NCBI GenBank assembly: GCA_946494435.1
Contig: CAMMBO010000019.1
Span: 1 to 14,882, forward strand
Direction of reading: 5' to 3'
Source of the DNA: an uncultured Mycoplasmatota bacterium
GTDB taxonomy: Bacteria > Bacillota_I > Bacilli_A > RF39 > UBA660
Length of the DNA stretch: 14,882 nucleotides
Shown: positions 5,892 to 12,382 of the stretch, piece by piece
Numbering within the stretch: position 1 is the stretch's first letter
Layout of the letters: each line of letters begins with the position of its first letter
The notes under the pieces: model-generated
The model's input: the letters and a program-made list of their open reading frames with translations, nothing else
What the model was told of the DNA's origin: nothing
Databases searched by the model: none
Made by a program: the position numbers and the translations under genes

Positions 5892-7082
5892 ATGAAAAGA
5901 GAATATTATTTAATACTTATCATTTTTTTATTAGTTATAATTTATATCTTCGTACCTAAAGATACTTTAAAAGGAGAAGATGAACCTAAGATAGAGAAAG
6001 AAAAAAGAGCAGTGTTTATTTCTTATATTGAACTTGGTAATAATTTAAGGGGTAAGAGTAGTGAGGAGATGAAACATACTATAAATGATATGCTTGATAA
6101 TGCTAAGGATTTTGGCTTTAATATGATAATACTTCAAGTAAGAAGTTTTAGTGATGCTATATATAAATCATCTATTTATCCTAGTAGTAGGAGTGTTGTT
6201 AATACTGAAGGAGATGATTTACCTTTTGATATTTTAGATTACTTTATAAAGAAAGCTCATAAAAAAAGATTAGAAATACATGCTTGGATTAATCCTTATA
6301 GAATTAGTAATGATATGGATATTAGTATAATTAGTAAAGATAATCCTGCTTATAAACTATTAAATACTGATGCTGTTAAAGTAATAGATAATGTAGGAAT
6401 TTTCTATAATCCTGCTAATAGTAAAGTAGAATCATTAATTCTTGAAGGTATAGAAGAGATAATTAAAAATTATGATGTTGATGGAATACATTTTGATGAT
6501 TATTTTTATCCTAAGAGTGATAATATAGACAATGTGGAATACGAGAAAGCCTGTGAAGATAATAGCAGTTTAACGTTACAAGAATTTAGATTAAATACTA
6601 TTAGTTCTTTAATAAAAAAAACTTATAAACTTATAAAATCTTATGATAAGTCAATACTTTTTGGTATTTCTCCAGATGGTAATATAGATAATAATTATAA
6701 TAGTAATTATGTAGATACAAGAAAGTTCTGTACAGAAGAAGGCTATCTAGATTATATAATGCCTCAAGTCTATTATGGCTTTTTAAATAGTACTAAACCC
6801 TTTGAAGAGACCGTTAAGTCTTGGAACAATTTAATAACTAATAATATAGAACTAATTCCTGCTCTTGCTTTCTATAAGACTGGTAACATAGATAAATATG
6901 CTAAAGATGGGGTTAATGAATGGGTAGAATATAATAATATTATTGCAAGAGAAGTAATGTTAAGTAGGAAACTGTCTAATTATAGTGGCTTTGCTATATT
7001 TCGCTATGACTCACTTTTTGGCAGTAACTTGACATCTACTTCATTTTTAGAAAAAGAAAACTTAAAAGAGGTTTTATCTTAA
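5892..7082 (+). CDS. GHL10 family (DUF187) glycosidase-like protein, membrane-anchored
   Basis: 396 residues. A hydrophobic stretch (5-21) without an obvious cleavage site or lipobox suggests an N-terminal anchor, placing the catalytic domain outside the membrane. The GHL10 TIM-barrel motifs occur in order: NMIILQVRSFSDAIY (77-91), EIHAWINPYR (128-137), YDVDGIHFDDYFYP (194-207), LFGISPDGN (256-264) and LDYIMPQVYYGF (286-297). Acidic residues in the VDGIHFDDY motif are the likely active-site group by family analogy. Relatives act on peptidoglycan or exopolysaccharide glycans; the exact substrate is unknown. ATG 5892 has only a weak ribosome binding site (ATAAGTG). It precedes the pilin and sortase genes, which fits a surface role, but an own promoter before the first pilin gene suggests separate transcription. 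Confidence 0.8.
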   Translation: MKREYYLILIIFLLVIIYIFVPKDTLKGEDEPKIEKEKRAVFISYIELGNNLRGKSSEEMKHTINDMLDNAKDFGFNMIILQVRSFSDAIYKSSIYPSSRSVVNTEGDDLPFDILDYFIKKAHKKRLEIHAWINPYRISNDMDISIISKDNPAYKLLNTDAVKVIDNVGIFYNPANSKVESLILEGIEEIIKNYDVDGIHFDDYFYPKSDNIDNVEYEKACEDNSSLTLQEFRLNTISSLIKKTYKLIKSYDKSILFGISPDGNIDNNYNSNYVDTRKFCTEEGYLDYIMPQVYYGFLNSTKPFEETVKSWNNLITNNIELIPALAFYKTGNIDKYAKDGVNEWVEYNNIIAREVMLSRKLSNYSGFAIFRYDSLFGSNLTSTSFLEKENLKEVLS

Positions 7083-7091
7083 AATAAAAGA

Positions 7092-7100
7092 TGTTATAAT
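7092..7100 (+). promoter_or_regulatory. Extended -10 promoter of the first prepilin gene
   Basis: TGTTATAAT (7092-7100) is an extended -10 (TGnTATAAT). There is no clear -35 at 17 bases (TTTTAT, inside the end of the preceding gene), which is common with extended -10 promoters. Confidence 0.45.
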
Positions 7101-7124
7101 AAAATTGTAAAGGCTGTGATTAAA

Positions 7125-7637
7125 ATGAATAAAAAAGGATTTACACTTATTGAATTATTGGCGACGATAGCGATACTCGCTCTATTAATGTTGGTAGCTG
7201 TTCCTAATGTTATGAGTACAATTGATAAAAACAAACAGGATACTTATATAGAAGATGCTAAAAGAATGATTACTTTAGCAGAGTATGAGGTTAGAAGTGA
7301 TACTAGTATACCTCTTCCTACTAACGGTAATTGCATTGTTATATTGTTAAGTGCATTAGATTTAACAGATTTTAATGAAGGACCAGAAGGAGGAACGTAT
7401 GATTTAGATAAGTCATATGTAGTTGTCGTGAGAAATGGCAGTAGTTATGATTATTATGCTACTATTGTTGAAAATTTTGATGGTACTGTGAGAGGTATAC
7501 CTTTGACATCAAGAAATGATTTGAATGCTGAAAATGCAGGGAAAAAAGTTGTTAAAGGAAATGATTTAAAGGTAATTATACCTACTGTTGGTTCTTTATT
7601 AAATGGCTATACTGTTACAAATATTATTGACAGTTAG
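7125..7637 (+). CDS. Type IV prepilin-like protein 1
   Basis: 170 residues. MNKKGFTLIELLATIAILALLML is the class III signal: leader MNKKG, cleavage before Phe6, Glu at mature position 5, and a hydrophobic helix to about 27, followed by the amphipathic DKNKQDTYIEDAKRMI. The C-terminal domain is small, with one Cys (NGNCIV), a PEGGTYDLDKSYVVV segment and DYYATIVENFDG. After processing by a prepilin peptidase it would join a type IV pilus, competence pseudopilus or related filament. ATG 7125 is chosen over the in-frame GTG 7116 because the leader then has normal length and AAGGCTGTGAT lies upstream as ribosome binding site. No assembly ATPase or prepilin peptidase is in view. The layout parallels the next gene, indicating paralogy. 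Confidence 0.82.
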   Translation: MNKKGFTLIELLATIAILALLMLVAVPNVMSTIDKNKQDTYIEDAKRMITLAEYEVRSDTSIPLPTNGNCIVILLSALDLTDFNEGPEGGTYDLDKSYVVVVRNGSSYDYYATIVENFDGTVRGIPLTSRNDLNAENAGKKVVKGNDLKVIIPTVGSLLNGYTVTNIIDS

Positions 7638-7655
7638 AAAAAACTTTGTTATGAT
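7627..7655 (+). promoter_or_regulatory. Promoter of the second prepilin gene
   Basis: TTGACA (7627-7632), 17-base spacer, TATGAT (7650-7655). The -35 overlaps the last codons of the first prepilin gene, so the second can be expressed independently. GGAGGT (7671-7676) and ATG 7686 follow at normal distances. Confidence 0.6.
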
Positions 7656-7685
7656 TTAGGAGTAAGATATGGAGGTCTGTTAGTA

Positions 7686-8219
7686 ATGAGAAGATTTAAT
7701 AAAAAGGGTTTTACTTTAATTGAGTTACTTGCTGTAATTATTATTTTAGCTATATTAATGACTTTAGCTATTACAGCAATGTCTGGTTATATTAGAAATG
7801 CAAGAAAAGATACATTTATAACAACAGCACAGCAATATGCTAATGCGGCAAGACTTAGTTTTGTAAACGGTGAATATGATGAAACACCTGGTAGAGGACA
7901 ATGTCTAGTTGTTCAAACTGATTCCATTACTCTAGAAAGTGGAAGTACTGATAGTTCATTTGGTTATCCTTTTATAGCCAACGCTAGTTATATTGTTATA
8001 CGTAATGCTGCAGAACCAGGTCAAGAGGATAGGTATGAGTATTATATGCAAATGGTTGATACAAAAGGTAATGGTTTTAGTTTAATTGGCGAAAATGCTG
8101 TTGAAAGAGATGATGTTATTGAAAAAGATGCTAATTATAAAGTTCCATCTAAAGGTGAAACATTAACTCTTGTCGGCGAGGAGAAATGCTCAGTTGTTGA
8201 TATTGTGACAAAAAGTTAA
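7686..8219 (+). CDS. Type IV prepilin-like protein 2
   Basis: 177 residues. The signal is MRRFNKKGFTLIELLAVIIILAILMTLAI: leader of eight residues, cleavage before Phe9, mature Glu5 present, then an N-terminal helix. The pattern of the globular part mirrors the preceding gene: RGQCLVVQTDSITLES, a loop with PF, SYIVIRN, then YEYYMQMVDTKGNG, and a C-terminal EEKCSVVDI that supplies a second Cys, possibly a disulphide as in many pilins. ATG 7686 lies nine bases after GGAGGT. It has its own promoter overlapping the first pilin gene and ends before a clear terminator at 8237-8267. Two pilins that differ mainly in the globular head suggest a major/minor pair or two display variants (inference). Confidence 0.82.
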   Translation: MRRFNKKGFTLIELLAVIIILAILMTLAITAMSGYIRNARKDTFITTAQQYANAARLSFVNGEYDETPGRGQCLVVQTDSITLESGSTDSSFGYPFIANASYIVIRNAAEPGQEDRYEYYMQMVDTKGNGFSLIGENAVERDDVIEKDANYKVPSKGETLTLVGEEKCSVVDIVTKS

Positions 8220-8236
8220 TTTTATAAAAAATGAAT

Positions 8237-8267
8237 GCTTCTAATAAATTAGATTAGGAGCTTTTTT
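8237..8267 (+). terminator. Rho-independent terminator after the prepilin pair
   Basis: GCTTCTAAT (8237-8245) pairs with ATTAGGAGC (8253-8261), nine pairs with one G-U, a seven-base loop and six T directly after (8262-8267). It ends the prepilin transcript. Confidence 0.85.
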
Positions 8268-8280
8268 CAGCAATTTTTAG

Positions 8281-8385
8281 AATGTACTATTAGTATTTGA
8301 TATCAATGGTGAATTAGTTTGCTCTTGCTATCAAGTAGAGATTATTGAAGATAGTGCAACTGCAAAAAAATTATATAATAAATAA
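8281..8385 (+). pseudogene. Start-less open stretch before the sortase, possible gene remnant
   Basis: Between the terminator and the sortase gene, one frame is open for 34 codons after a TAG at 8278 and reads like real protein (VFDINGELVCSCYQVEIIED, then SATAKKLYNK) up to TAA 8383. It contains no ATG, GTG or TTG, so it is not a gene as it stands. It could be the 3' end of a lost gene or chance. No promoter for the sortase is obvious here, though the sortase must be transcribed from this interval. Confidence 0.25.
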
Positions 8386-8396
8386 AGGTGATAGTA

Positions 8397-9272
8397 ATGA
8401 ATGATAGAAAGACTCCTTCAAGGTATGAAAGAAATATAAAATATAATCGTAGTAGAAAGAAAAAATTAAGATTTAGAAAATGGGTGATAGTAGTTTTTTT
8501 TATGTTTTTTCTTTCTGTTTTTGCTGTTTCTATTAATCAAGTCTATCATTGGTTTAAAGATAATAAAGAAATAGAAAATATATCTGATAATGTTGTTAAA
8601 GATACTAGGGTAAAAGAAAAAAAAGATACAGAAAATACTGAAAATATTAATCCTCCTGATAATAAAGATAATGATTATTGGAACTACATTAAAATGAGTC
8701 TTTTAGAAGTGGATTTTAATGAGTTACTTAAGAAAAACTCAGATACTGTAGGGTGGATTCAGGTAAAGGGTACTAATATCAATTATCCTATTGTACAGAC
8801 TACTGATAATAAATATTATTTATCACATGCATTTGATAAAACATCTAATGATGCAGGTTGGGTATTTATGGATTATCGAAATGATGCTGTTAACTTTAAC
8901 CAAAATACTATTCTTTATGCTCATAGTAGATATAATGGTACTATGTTTGGAAGTTTAAAAAATATTCTTAATAGTTCTTGGTATCTGGATAAAGATAATC
9001 ATATTATAAGACTTTCAACTCCTACAGAGAACACAATGTGGCAAGTATTTAGTGTTTATACTACCCCTAAAGAAAGTTATTATATAACACCAAGTTTTAA
9101 TACTTTAGAAGCTTATTCAGAATTTTTAAATACAATTAAAGGAAGAAGTGAAGTAGAGTTTTCTGGAACAGTTAATACAAATGATAAAGTGTTAACACTG
9201 TCAACTTGTCAGGATAATTTTGGTAATAGAATCGTTATGCATGCTAAGTTAATTAAGAAAGAGTTGAGATAA
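8397..9272 (+). CDS. srtB: Class B sortase
   Basis: 291 residues. A very basic N-terminus (RKKKLRFRK) precedes one transmembrane segment (29-47) and a Lys/Glu/Asn-rich stalk to about 95, giving the usual type II anchor with the catalytic domain outside. The sortase core shows FNELLKKNSDTVGWIQVKGT, NYPIVQTTDNKYYLSHAF, H176 in ILYAHSR, C271 in TLSTC and R278 in GNRIVMHAKL, the catalytic triad in class B order, with the longer loop between His and Cys that marks this class. It cleaves a sorting motif and joins the protein to the wall or to a partner. ATG 8397 follows AAAGGTGAT; the in-frame GTG 8388 lies inside that site. The two following genes end in NPETSD sorting signals, so they are its probable substrates. 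Confidence 0.9.
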   Translation: MNDRKTPSRYERNIKYNRSRKKKLRFRKWVIVVFFMFFLSVFAVSINQVYHWFKDNKEIENISDNVVKDTRVKEKKDTENTENINPPDNKDNDYWNYIKMSLLEVDFNELLKKNSDTVGWIQVKGTNINYPIVQTTDNKYYLSHAFDKTSNDAGWVFMDYRNDAVNFNQNTILYAHSRYNGTMFGSLKNILNSSWYLDKDNHIIRLSTPTENTMWQVFSVYTTPKESYYITPSFNTLEAYSEFLNTIKGRSEVEFSGTVNTNDKVLTLSTCQDNFGNRIVMHAKLIKKELR

Positions 9273-9297
9273 GTCGAAAAATATTTCTTTTTGTAGA

Positions 9298-9326
9298 TTG
9301 ACTTAAACTAAAAAATTTAGTATGCT
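9298..9326 (+). promoter_or_regulatory. Promoter of the first sortase-substrate gene
   Basis: TTGACT (9298-9303), 17-base spacer, TATGCT (9321-9326). The leader contains a small hairpin, GATAAG (9336-9341) with CTTATC (9351-9356), and a strong site AAAGGAGG before ATG 9377. The gene can thus be expressed apart from the sortase. Confidence 0.55.
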
Positions 9327-9376
9327 TATTATGAAGATAAGGTGAGACTACTTATCTATATAAAGGAGGATGTATA

Positions 9377-10414
9377 ATGAAAAAAATTAGTCTATTTGCT
9401 ACTATATTCGTTTCATTCTTTGCTTTTGGAATGATGAATGTAGAAGCGATTTCACCAGCTGATATAGAATATCCTGGTAGTAATGTAACATCAGAAAATA
9501 GGGATGGTATTTACTATTTAACATTAACAGGAGATGCTGATGAAGATTTAATAGTTAGTGCTGGAGAAACTGTTGTACTTGATCTTAATGGTCACACTAT
9601 GATTAACTTTACTGATGCTGTTGAAACTATTAAAGTATTAGAAGGTGGTTCTTTAACTATTGTTGATAATAGTGTAGAAGGTACAGGTACTATAAGTCAA
9701 AAGGAAACATCAACATATGGTCCTATTACTAATTATGGTACTTTAATAATTGAAAGCGGTAATTTTACAACACCATTAGATTTCTATGTAGTTAGAAATG
9801 AAGGAGTTAACCTTACAATAAATGGTGGTAATTTTACTAGTAGTTCAACAACAACATCATTAATCGGTAATATTAAGTATAATGAAGAAAGTGCAGATTT
9901 ACCAACAATAACAATTACTGGTGGAACATTTGAAGCCCCAAGTAACACTGTTAAAAACTATGAAAATACATCTGTAACAATTGAAGGTGGAACATTTACT
10001 AGTCAATCTGCTTTTGCTTTAGATAATTCTGGTACTGCTGTTGTAACAGGAGGAACTCTTACGTCAATAGAAAATTCTGCTATTAGACAACAAATTAATG
10101 GTACTGAGGATAGTAGTTTAAAAATTACAAATGCTACTTTAAATTCAGCAGAGGATAAAACTGATTATACTATTTATGATATCGCCAAAGGTGAAGATGT
10201 AACTGCAGATTATAATGTAGAAACTGATAGTGAAGGAAACTTAATTGTTGAAGAATTAACTCCAGTAACAGATATAACTGATACTAATACTCCTACTGAA
10301 GAAGTTAGTAATGAAGAAAACCCAGAAACAAGTGATGGAATAGTATTATTCTTAGGTTTAACAGTTGTTGGTTTTGCAGGTGTGGCATTAACTTACAGAA
10401 GACTTCATAATTAA
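9377..10414 (+). CDS. Sortase-anchored surface protein 1, beta-helix-like repeats, NPETSD tail
   Basis: 345 residues. Residues 1-24 are a signal peptide (MKKISLFATIF...NVEA). The body has imperfect short strands ending in GG[NT]F: LTINGGNFT, ITITGGTFE, VTIEGGTFT, and VVTGGTLT, typical of right-handed beta-helix/pectate-lyase-like surface proteins; no catalytic residues can be assigned. A Thr/Glu-rich linker (TPVTDITDTNTPTEEV) leads to the sorting signal: NPETSD (315-320), a hydrophobic segment, then YRRLHN at the end. NPxT[SGN] motifs are used by class B sortases, and such a sortase lies immediately upstream. ATG 9377 has AAAGGAGG at ideal distance. A terminator follows at 10419-10455, so it is a single-gene transcript. 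Confidence 0.8.
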   Translation: MKKISLFATIFVSFFAFGMMNVEAISPADIEYPGSNVTSENRDGIYYLTLTGDADEDLIVSAGETVVLDLNGHTMINFTDAVETIKVLEGGSLTIVDNSVEGTGTISQKETSTYGPITNYGTLIIESGNFTTPLDFYVVRNEGVNLTINGGNFTSSSTTTSLIGNIKYNEESADLPTITITGGTFEAPSNTVKNYENTSVTIEGGTFTSQSAFALDNSGTAVVTGGTLTSIENSAIRQQINGTEDSSLKITNATLNSAEDKTDYTIYDIAKGEDVTADYNVETDSEGNLIVEELTPVTDITDTNTPTEEVSNEENPETSDGIVLFLGLTVVGFAGVALTYRRLHN

Positions 10415-10418
10415 ATGT

Positions 10419-10455
10419 AAAAGTACTAGTTAAATTTATTAATTAGTACTTTTTT
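10419..10455 (+). terminator. Rho-independent terminator after surface protein 1
   Basis: AAAAGTACTAGTT (10419-10431) pairs with AATTAGTACTTTT (10441-10453) with one G-U, around a nine-base loop, and runs into T up to 10455. The A-rich left arm means it can also work from the other side. Confidence 0.8.
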
Positions 10456-10488
10456 GATGTTTACTTTTTTTCGATTATTTGTTATCCT

Positions 10489-10494
10489 TATAAT
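10489..10494 (+). promoter_or_regulatory. -10 element upstream of surface protein 2
   Basis: TATAAT at 10489-10494 with no convincing -35 at 16-18 bases (the region is T-rich). It is placed directly before AAGGAGG (10498-10504), so a start point near 10501 would fall within the ribosome binding site. That close spacing makes it doubtful, but the preceding terminator requires some promoter here. Confidence 0.3.
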
Positions 10495-10511
10495 AGGAAG
10501 GAGGAAAAAAA

Positions 10512-11429
10512 GTGAAGAACTTAAAGAAAGGATTATCTATCCTAACATTTGCATTTGTTATGGTAATTTCACTAAGCGTTGTTAATGTTAATGCTGCTGA
10601 AATTAAATTAGACGATAAGTTTGATGAACTTCTTGGTGGTACTGCTTTAACAATTACAAAAGATGATACTCTAACATATGATGGTGAAACTTGGATTGGT
10701 GAAAATGGCCGTATTAGTTTAATTAGTGGTGATGTAACATTAAAATATGAAAATAATGTTGTTAATATTACAACTAATGATAGTGTATCTATTGTTAATG
10801 GTGGCAAACAATTCATTATGCAAATTGATAAGGGTGGTGCTATTTTACCAGTAAAACTAACTAATAGTAAAGGTTCAACTCTAAATGTTGAAGGAACTCT
10901 TGCTATTCCAGCAGGTTCTAAAGGTGTTTTAATTAATGAAGGTACTGTTAATGTTTGTGGTAATTTAGAAATTAGAAGTAGTGGAACATATACATCTACT
11001 GGTACTACGAATGTTTATGGTAATGTTGCTGTTTTAGCAGGTGCTAACACTAGTGGCAATATTGGAAATTCTATCTTTACATTATATGAAAAAGGAAATA
11101 TCTATTCTGAAAAAGAAGATATATCTCTTAATGTTGCAAATGGTTTAGGAGATGCTTATGAAATCGTAAGTAATAATAAGCATTATGTTGGTAATACAAC
11201 TACACCTAATGAAGCTGACTGTGAATATGGTTACACATTACAAGCTAAAGAAGTAGAAGAAGTTCCTGTTGTACCTGGTGAAGATGAAACAACCCAAAAT
11301 AATCCTACAGAAGAAGTTAAAAACGAAGAAGTTAATCCAGAAACTAGTGATGGAATCTTACTATTCTTAGGTTTAACAGTTGTAGGTTTTGCAGGCACAG
11401 CTTTAGCTTACAGAAGACTTCATAATTAA
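10512..11429 (+). CDS. Sortase-anchored surface protein 2, beta-helix-like, NPETSD tail
   Basis: 305 residues, GTG start seven bases after AAGGAGG. Signal peptide 1-28 (LTFAFVMVISLSVVNVNA). The body is made of short beta strands: LKYENNVVNITTNDSVSIV, STLNVEGTLAIPAGSKGVLI, GTVNVCGNLEIRSSGTYTS and TTNVYGNVAVLAGANTSG, a left- or right-handed beta-solenoid pattern with Gly/Asn turns. A Glu/Pro/Thr-rich linker (VPVVPGEDETTQNNPTEEV) precedes NPETSD (275-280), a hydrophobic segment and YRRLHN. The last 31 residues differ from those of surface protein 1 at only a few positions, and the DNA (11334-11429 against 10319-10414) is also closely similar, so the tails share recent ancestry while the bodies have diverged. 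Probable substrate of the same class B sortase. Confidence 0.8.
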   Translation: MKNLKKGLSILTFAFVMVISLSVVNVNAAEIKLDDKFDELLGGTALTITKDDTLTYDGETWIGENGRISLISGDVTLKYENNVVNITTNDSVSIVNGGKQFIMQIDKGGAILPVKLTNSKGSTLNVEGTLAIPAGSKGVLINEGTVNVCGNLEIRSSGTYTSTGTTNVYGNVAVLAGANTSGNIGNSIFTLYEKGNIYSEKEDISLNVANGLGDAYEIVSNNKHYVGNTTTPNEADCEYGYTLQAKEVEEVPVVPGEDETTQNNPTEEVKNEEVNPETSDGILLFLGLTVVGFAGTALAYRRLHN

Positions 11430-11440
11430 TAAGAAATTAA

Positions 11441-11472
11441 GGCATTGCTTAGGCAGTGCCCTTTTTTCTTTT
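11441..11472 (+). terminator. Rho-independent terminator after surface protein 2
   Basis: GGCATTGC (11441-11448) pairs with GCAGTGCC (11453-11460), eight pairs with one G-U and a four-base loop, followed by CTTTTTTCTTTT. The most GC-rich stem in the window. Confidence 0.9.
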
Positions 11473-11481
11473 CTATCAAAA

Positions 11482-11511
11482 TTGTAAGGAAATAAACTTA
11501 TATTTTATGAT
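11482..11511 (+). promoter_or_regulatory. Promoter-like pair before the small membrane protein
   Basis: TTGTAA (11482-11487), 18-base spacer, TATGAT (11506-11511). It lies between the terminator and the gene at 11534, so it is the natural candidate for the small protein and Nudix pair. Confidence 0.4.
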
Positions 11512-11533
11512 ATTATTTAATTGGTGATAGATT

Positions 11534-11701
11534 ATGAGACAAAAAGTTAGAAATATAATATTTTTAATACTTGGGCTTAGTTTGACAATTATTTTCTATG
11601 CAATAGTTATTCCTTTTCTTGCTATTATTGGTTTAATTAAAGTAATTTCCATGATTAGGCACTTTATAAATAGTCATAAATATGCTAAAATTAATTCGTA
11701 A
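11534..11701 (+). CDS. Small membrane protein, 55 residues, unknown function
   Basis: Begins MRQKVRNIIFLILGLSLTII and carries about 35 hydrophobic residues (8-41), enough for two short membrane passes with a Pro (FYAIVIPFLAIIGLI) between them, then a basic tail IRHFINSHKYAKINS. GGTGAT (11523-11528) is five bases before the ATG and fits the extended anti-Shine-Dalgarno register used by several genes here. The stop TAA overlaps the start of the ribosome binding site of the Nudix gene, twelve bases ahead of its ATG, so the two are probably cotranslated from one mRNA. I do not recognise the family. It is short, but start signal, spacing and protein character agree. Confidence 0.6.
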   Translation: MRQKVRNIIFLILGLSLTIIFYAIVIPFLAIIGLIKVISMIRHFINSHKYAKINS

Positions 11702-11713
11702 GGTTGTGATAAT

Positions 11714-12331
11714 ATGGAATATTTAGATTATTATGATGAAGATGGTAATTATTTAGGATATAAAAGTAGGGATGAAGTTCATAAAGAAGGTCTATGGCAT
11801 AATACTGTTCATTGTTGGTTATATGAGATGGATGGTAGTGTTTATTTTCAAATAAGAAGTAGTAGTCATAAGTTTTATACCACAGCATCAGGTCATGTTT
11901 TAAAAGATGAAAGTATTAAAGATGCTTTTAGAAGGGAAATAAATGAAGAAATAGGACTTGATATAGATAGTAGTGATGCAACTTTAGTAAATATTGTTCC
12001 TTTGCGTATGGATAAAATGAAAAATGGTACTCTTTTTAAAGATAGAGCGAAAGCACATGTTTATATAGATTTGTTTGAAGGAGATATTAATTGTTTTAAA
12101 TTTGATCCAAATGAAGTACTAGGTGTTGTTAAAGTAAAAGCTAAAGAGGCATTGGATTTGTTTAAAAATGGAAATGGTGAGATTCCTGCTGTAATTATTA
12201 CTACTAAAGATAATAAAAACGTTTGTGAAAATAAATTAATTAGTATTGATGACTTTTTAGTTCAAGATCATGAAAATGCTTATGATAAGTATAAAGATGT
12301 GTTAAGTAAGATAATAGAAGTTACTAAATAG
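11714..12331 (+). CDS. Nudix hydrolase, IDI/YfcD-like
   Basis: 205 residues. A complete Nudix box G60-x5-E66-x7-R74-E75-U-x-E78-E79-x-G81-L82 (GHVLKDESIKDAFRREINEE then IGL) is present, with all metal-binding Glu residues. The N-terminus EYLDYYDEDGNYLGYKSRDEVHKEGLWHNTVHCWL is the signature of the isopentenyl-diphosphate isomerase-like/YfcD group of Nudix proteins. Most such proteins are pyrophosphohydrolases of nucleoside-diphosphate-linked compounds; the residues specific to true IDI isomerase (active-site Cys in NTCCSHP) are not seen, so an IDI role is not supported. The substrate is unknown. ATG 11714 with AAGGTTGTGAT immediately upstream. It follows the small membrane protein by 12 bases. 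Confidence 0.85.
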   Translation: MEYLDYYDEDGNYLGYKSRDEVHKEGLWHNTVHCWLYEMDGSVYFQIRSSSHKFYTTASGHVLKDESIKDAFRREINEEIGLDIDSSDATLVNIVPLRMDKMKNGTLFKDRAKAHVYIDLFEGDINCFKFDPNEVLGVVKVKAKEALDLFKNGNGEIPAVIITTKDNKNVCENKLISIDDFLVQDHENAYDKYKDVLSKIIEVTK

Positions 12332-12352
12332 GTAGTAATTTCTTTTTATTTT

Positions 12353-12361
12353 TGATACAAT
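12353..12361 (+). promoter_or_regulatory. Extended -10 element before the Ca2+-ATPase gene
   Basis: TGATACAAT (12353-12361), an extended -10 of form TGnTACAAT. The hexamer 17 bases upstream (TAGTAA) is a poor -35. No terminator separates it from the Nudix gene, so read-through is also possible. Confidence 0.35.
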
Positions 12362-12382
12362 CTTTATAAGAATAGGAGATAG

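Noticed and set aside
9327..9376. Riboswitch in the leader of surface protein 1
   Set aside because: Only one 6-bp stem is present and the leader is too short for a known ligand-binding fold.
11714..12331. Isopentenyl-diphosphate isomerase type I
   Set aside because: The N-terminal similarity is shared by YfcD-like Nudix hydrolases, and the catalytic Cys motif of true IDI is not seen.
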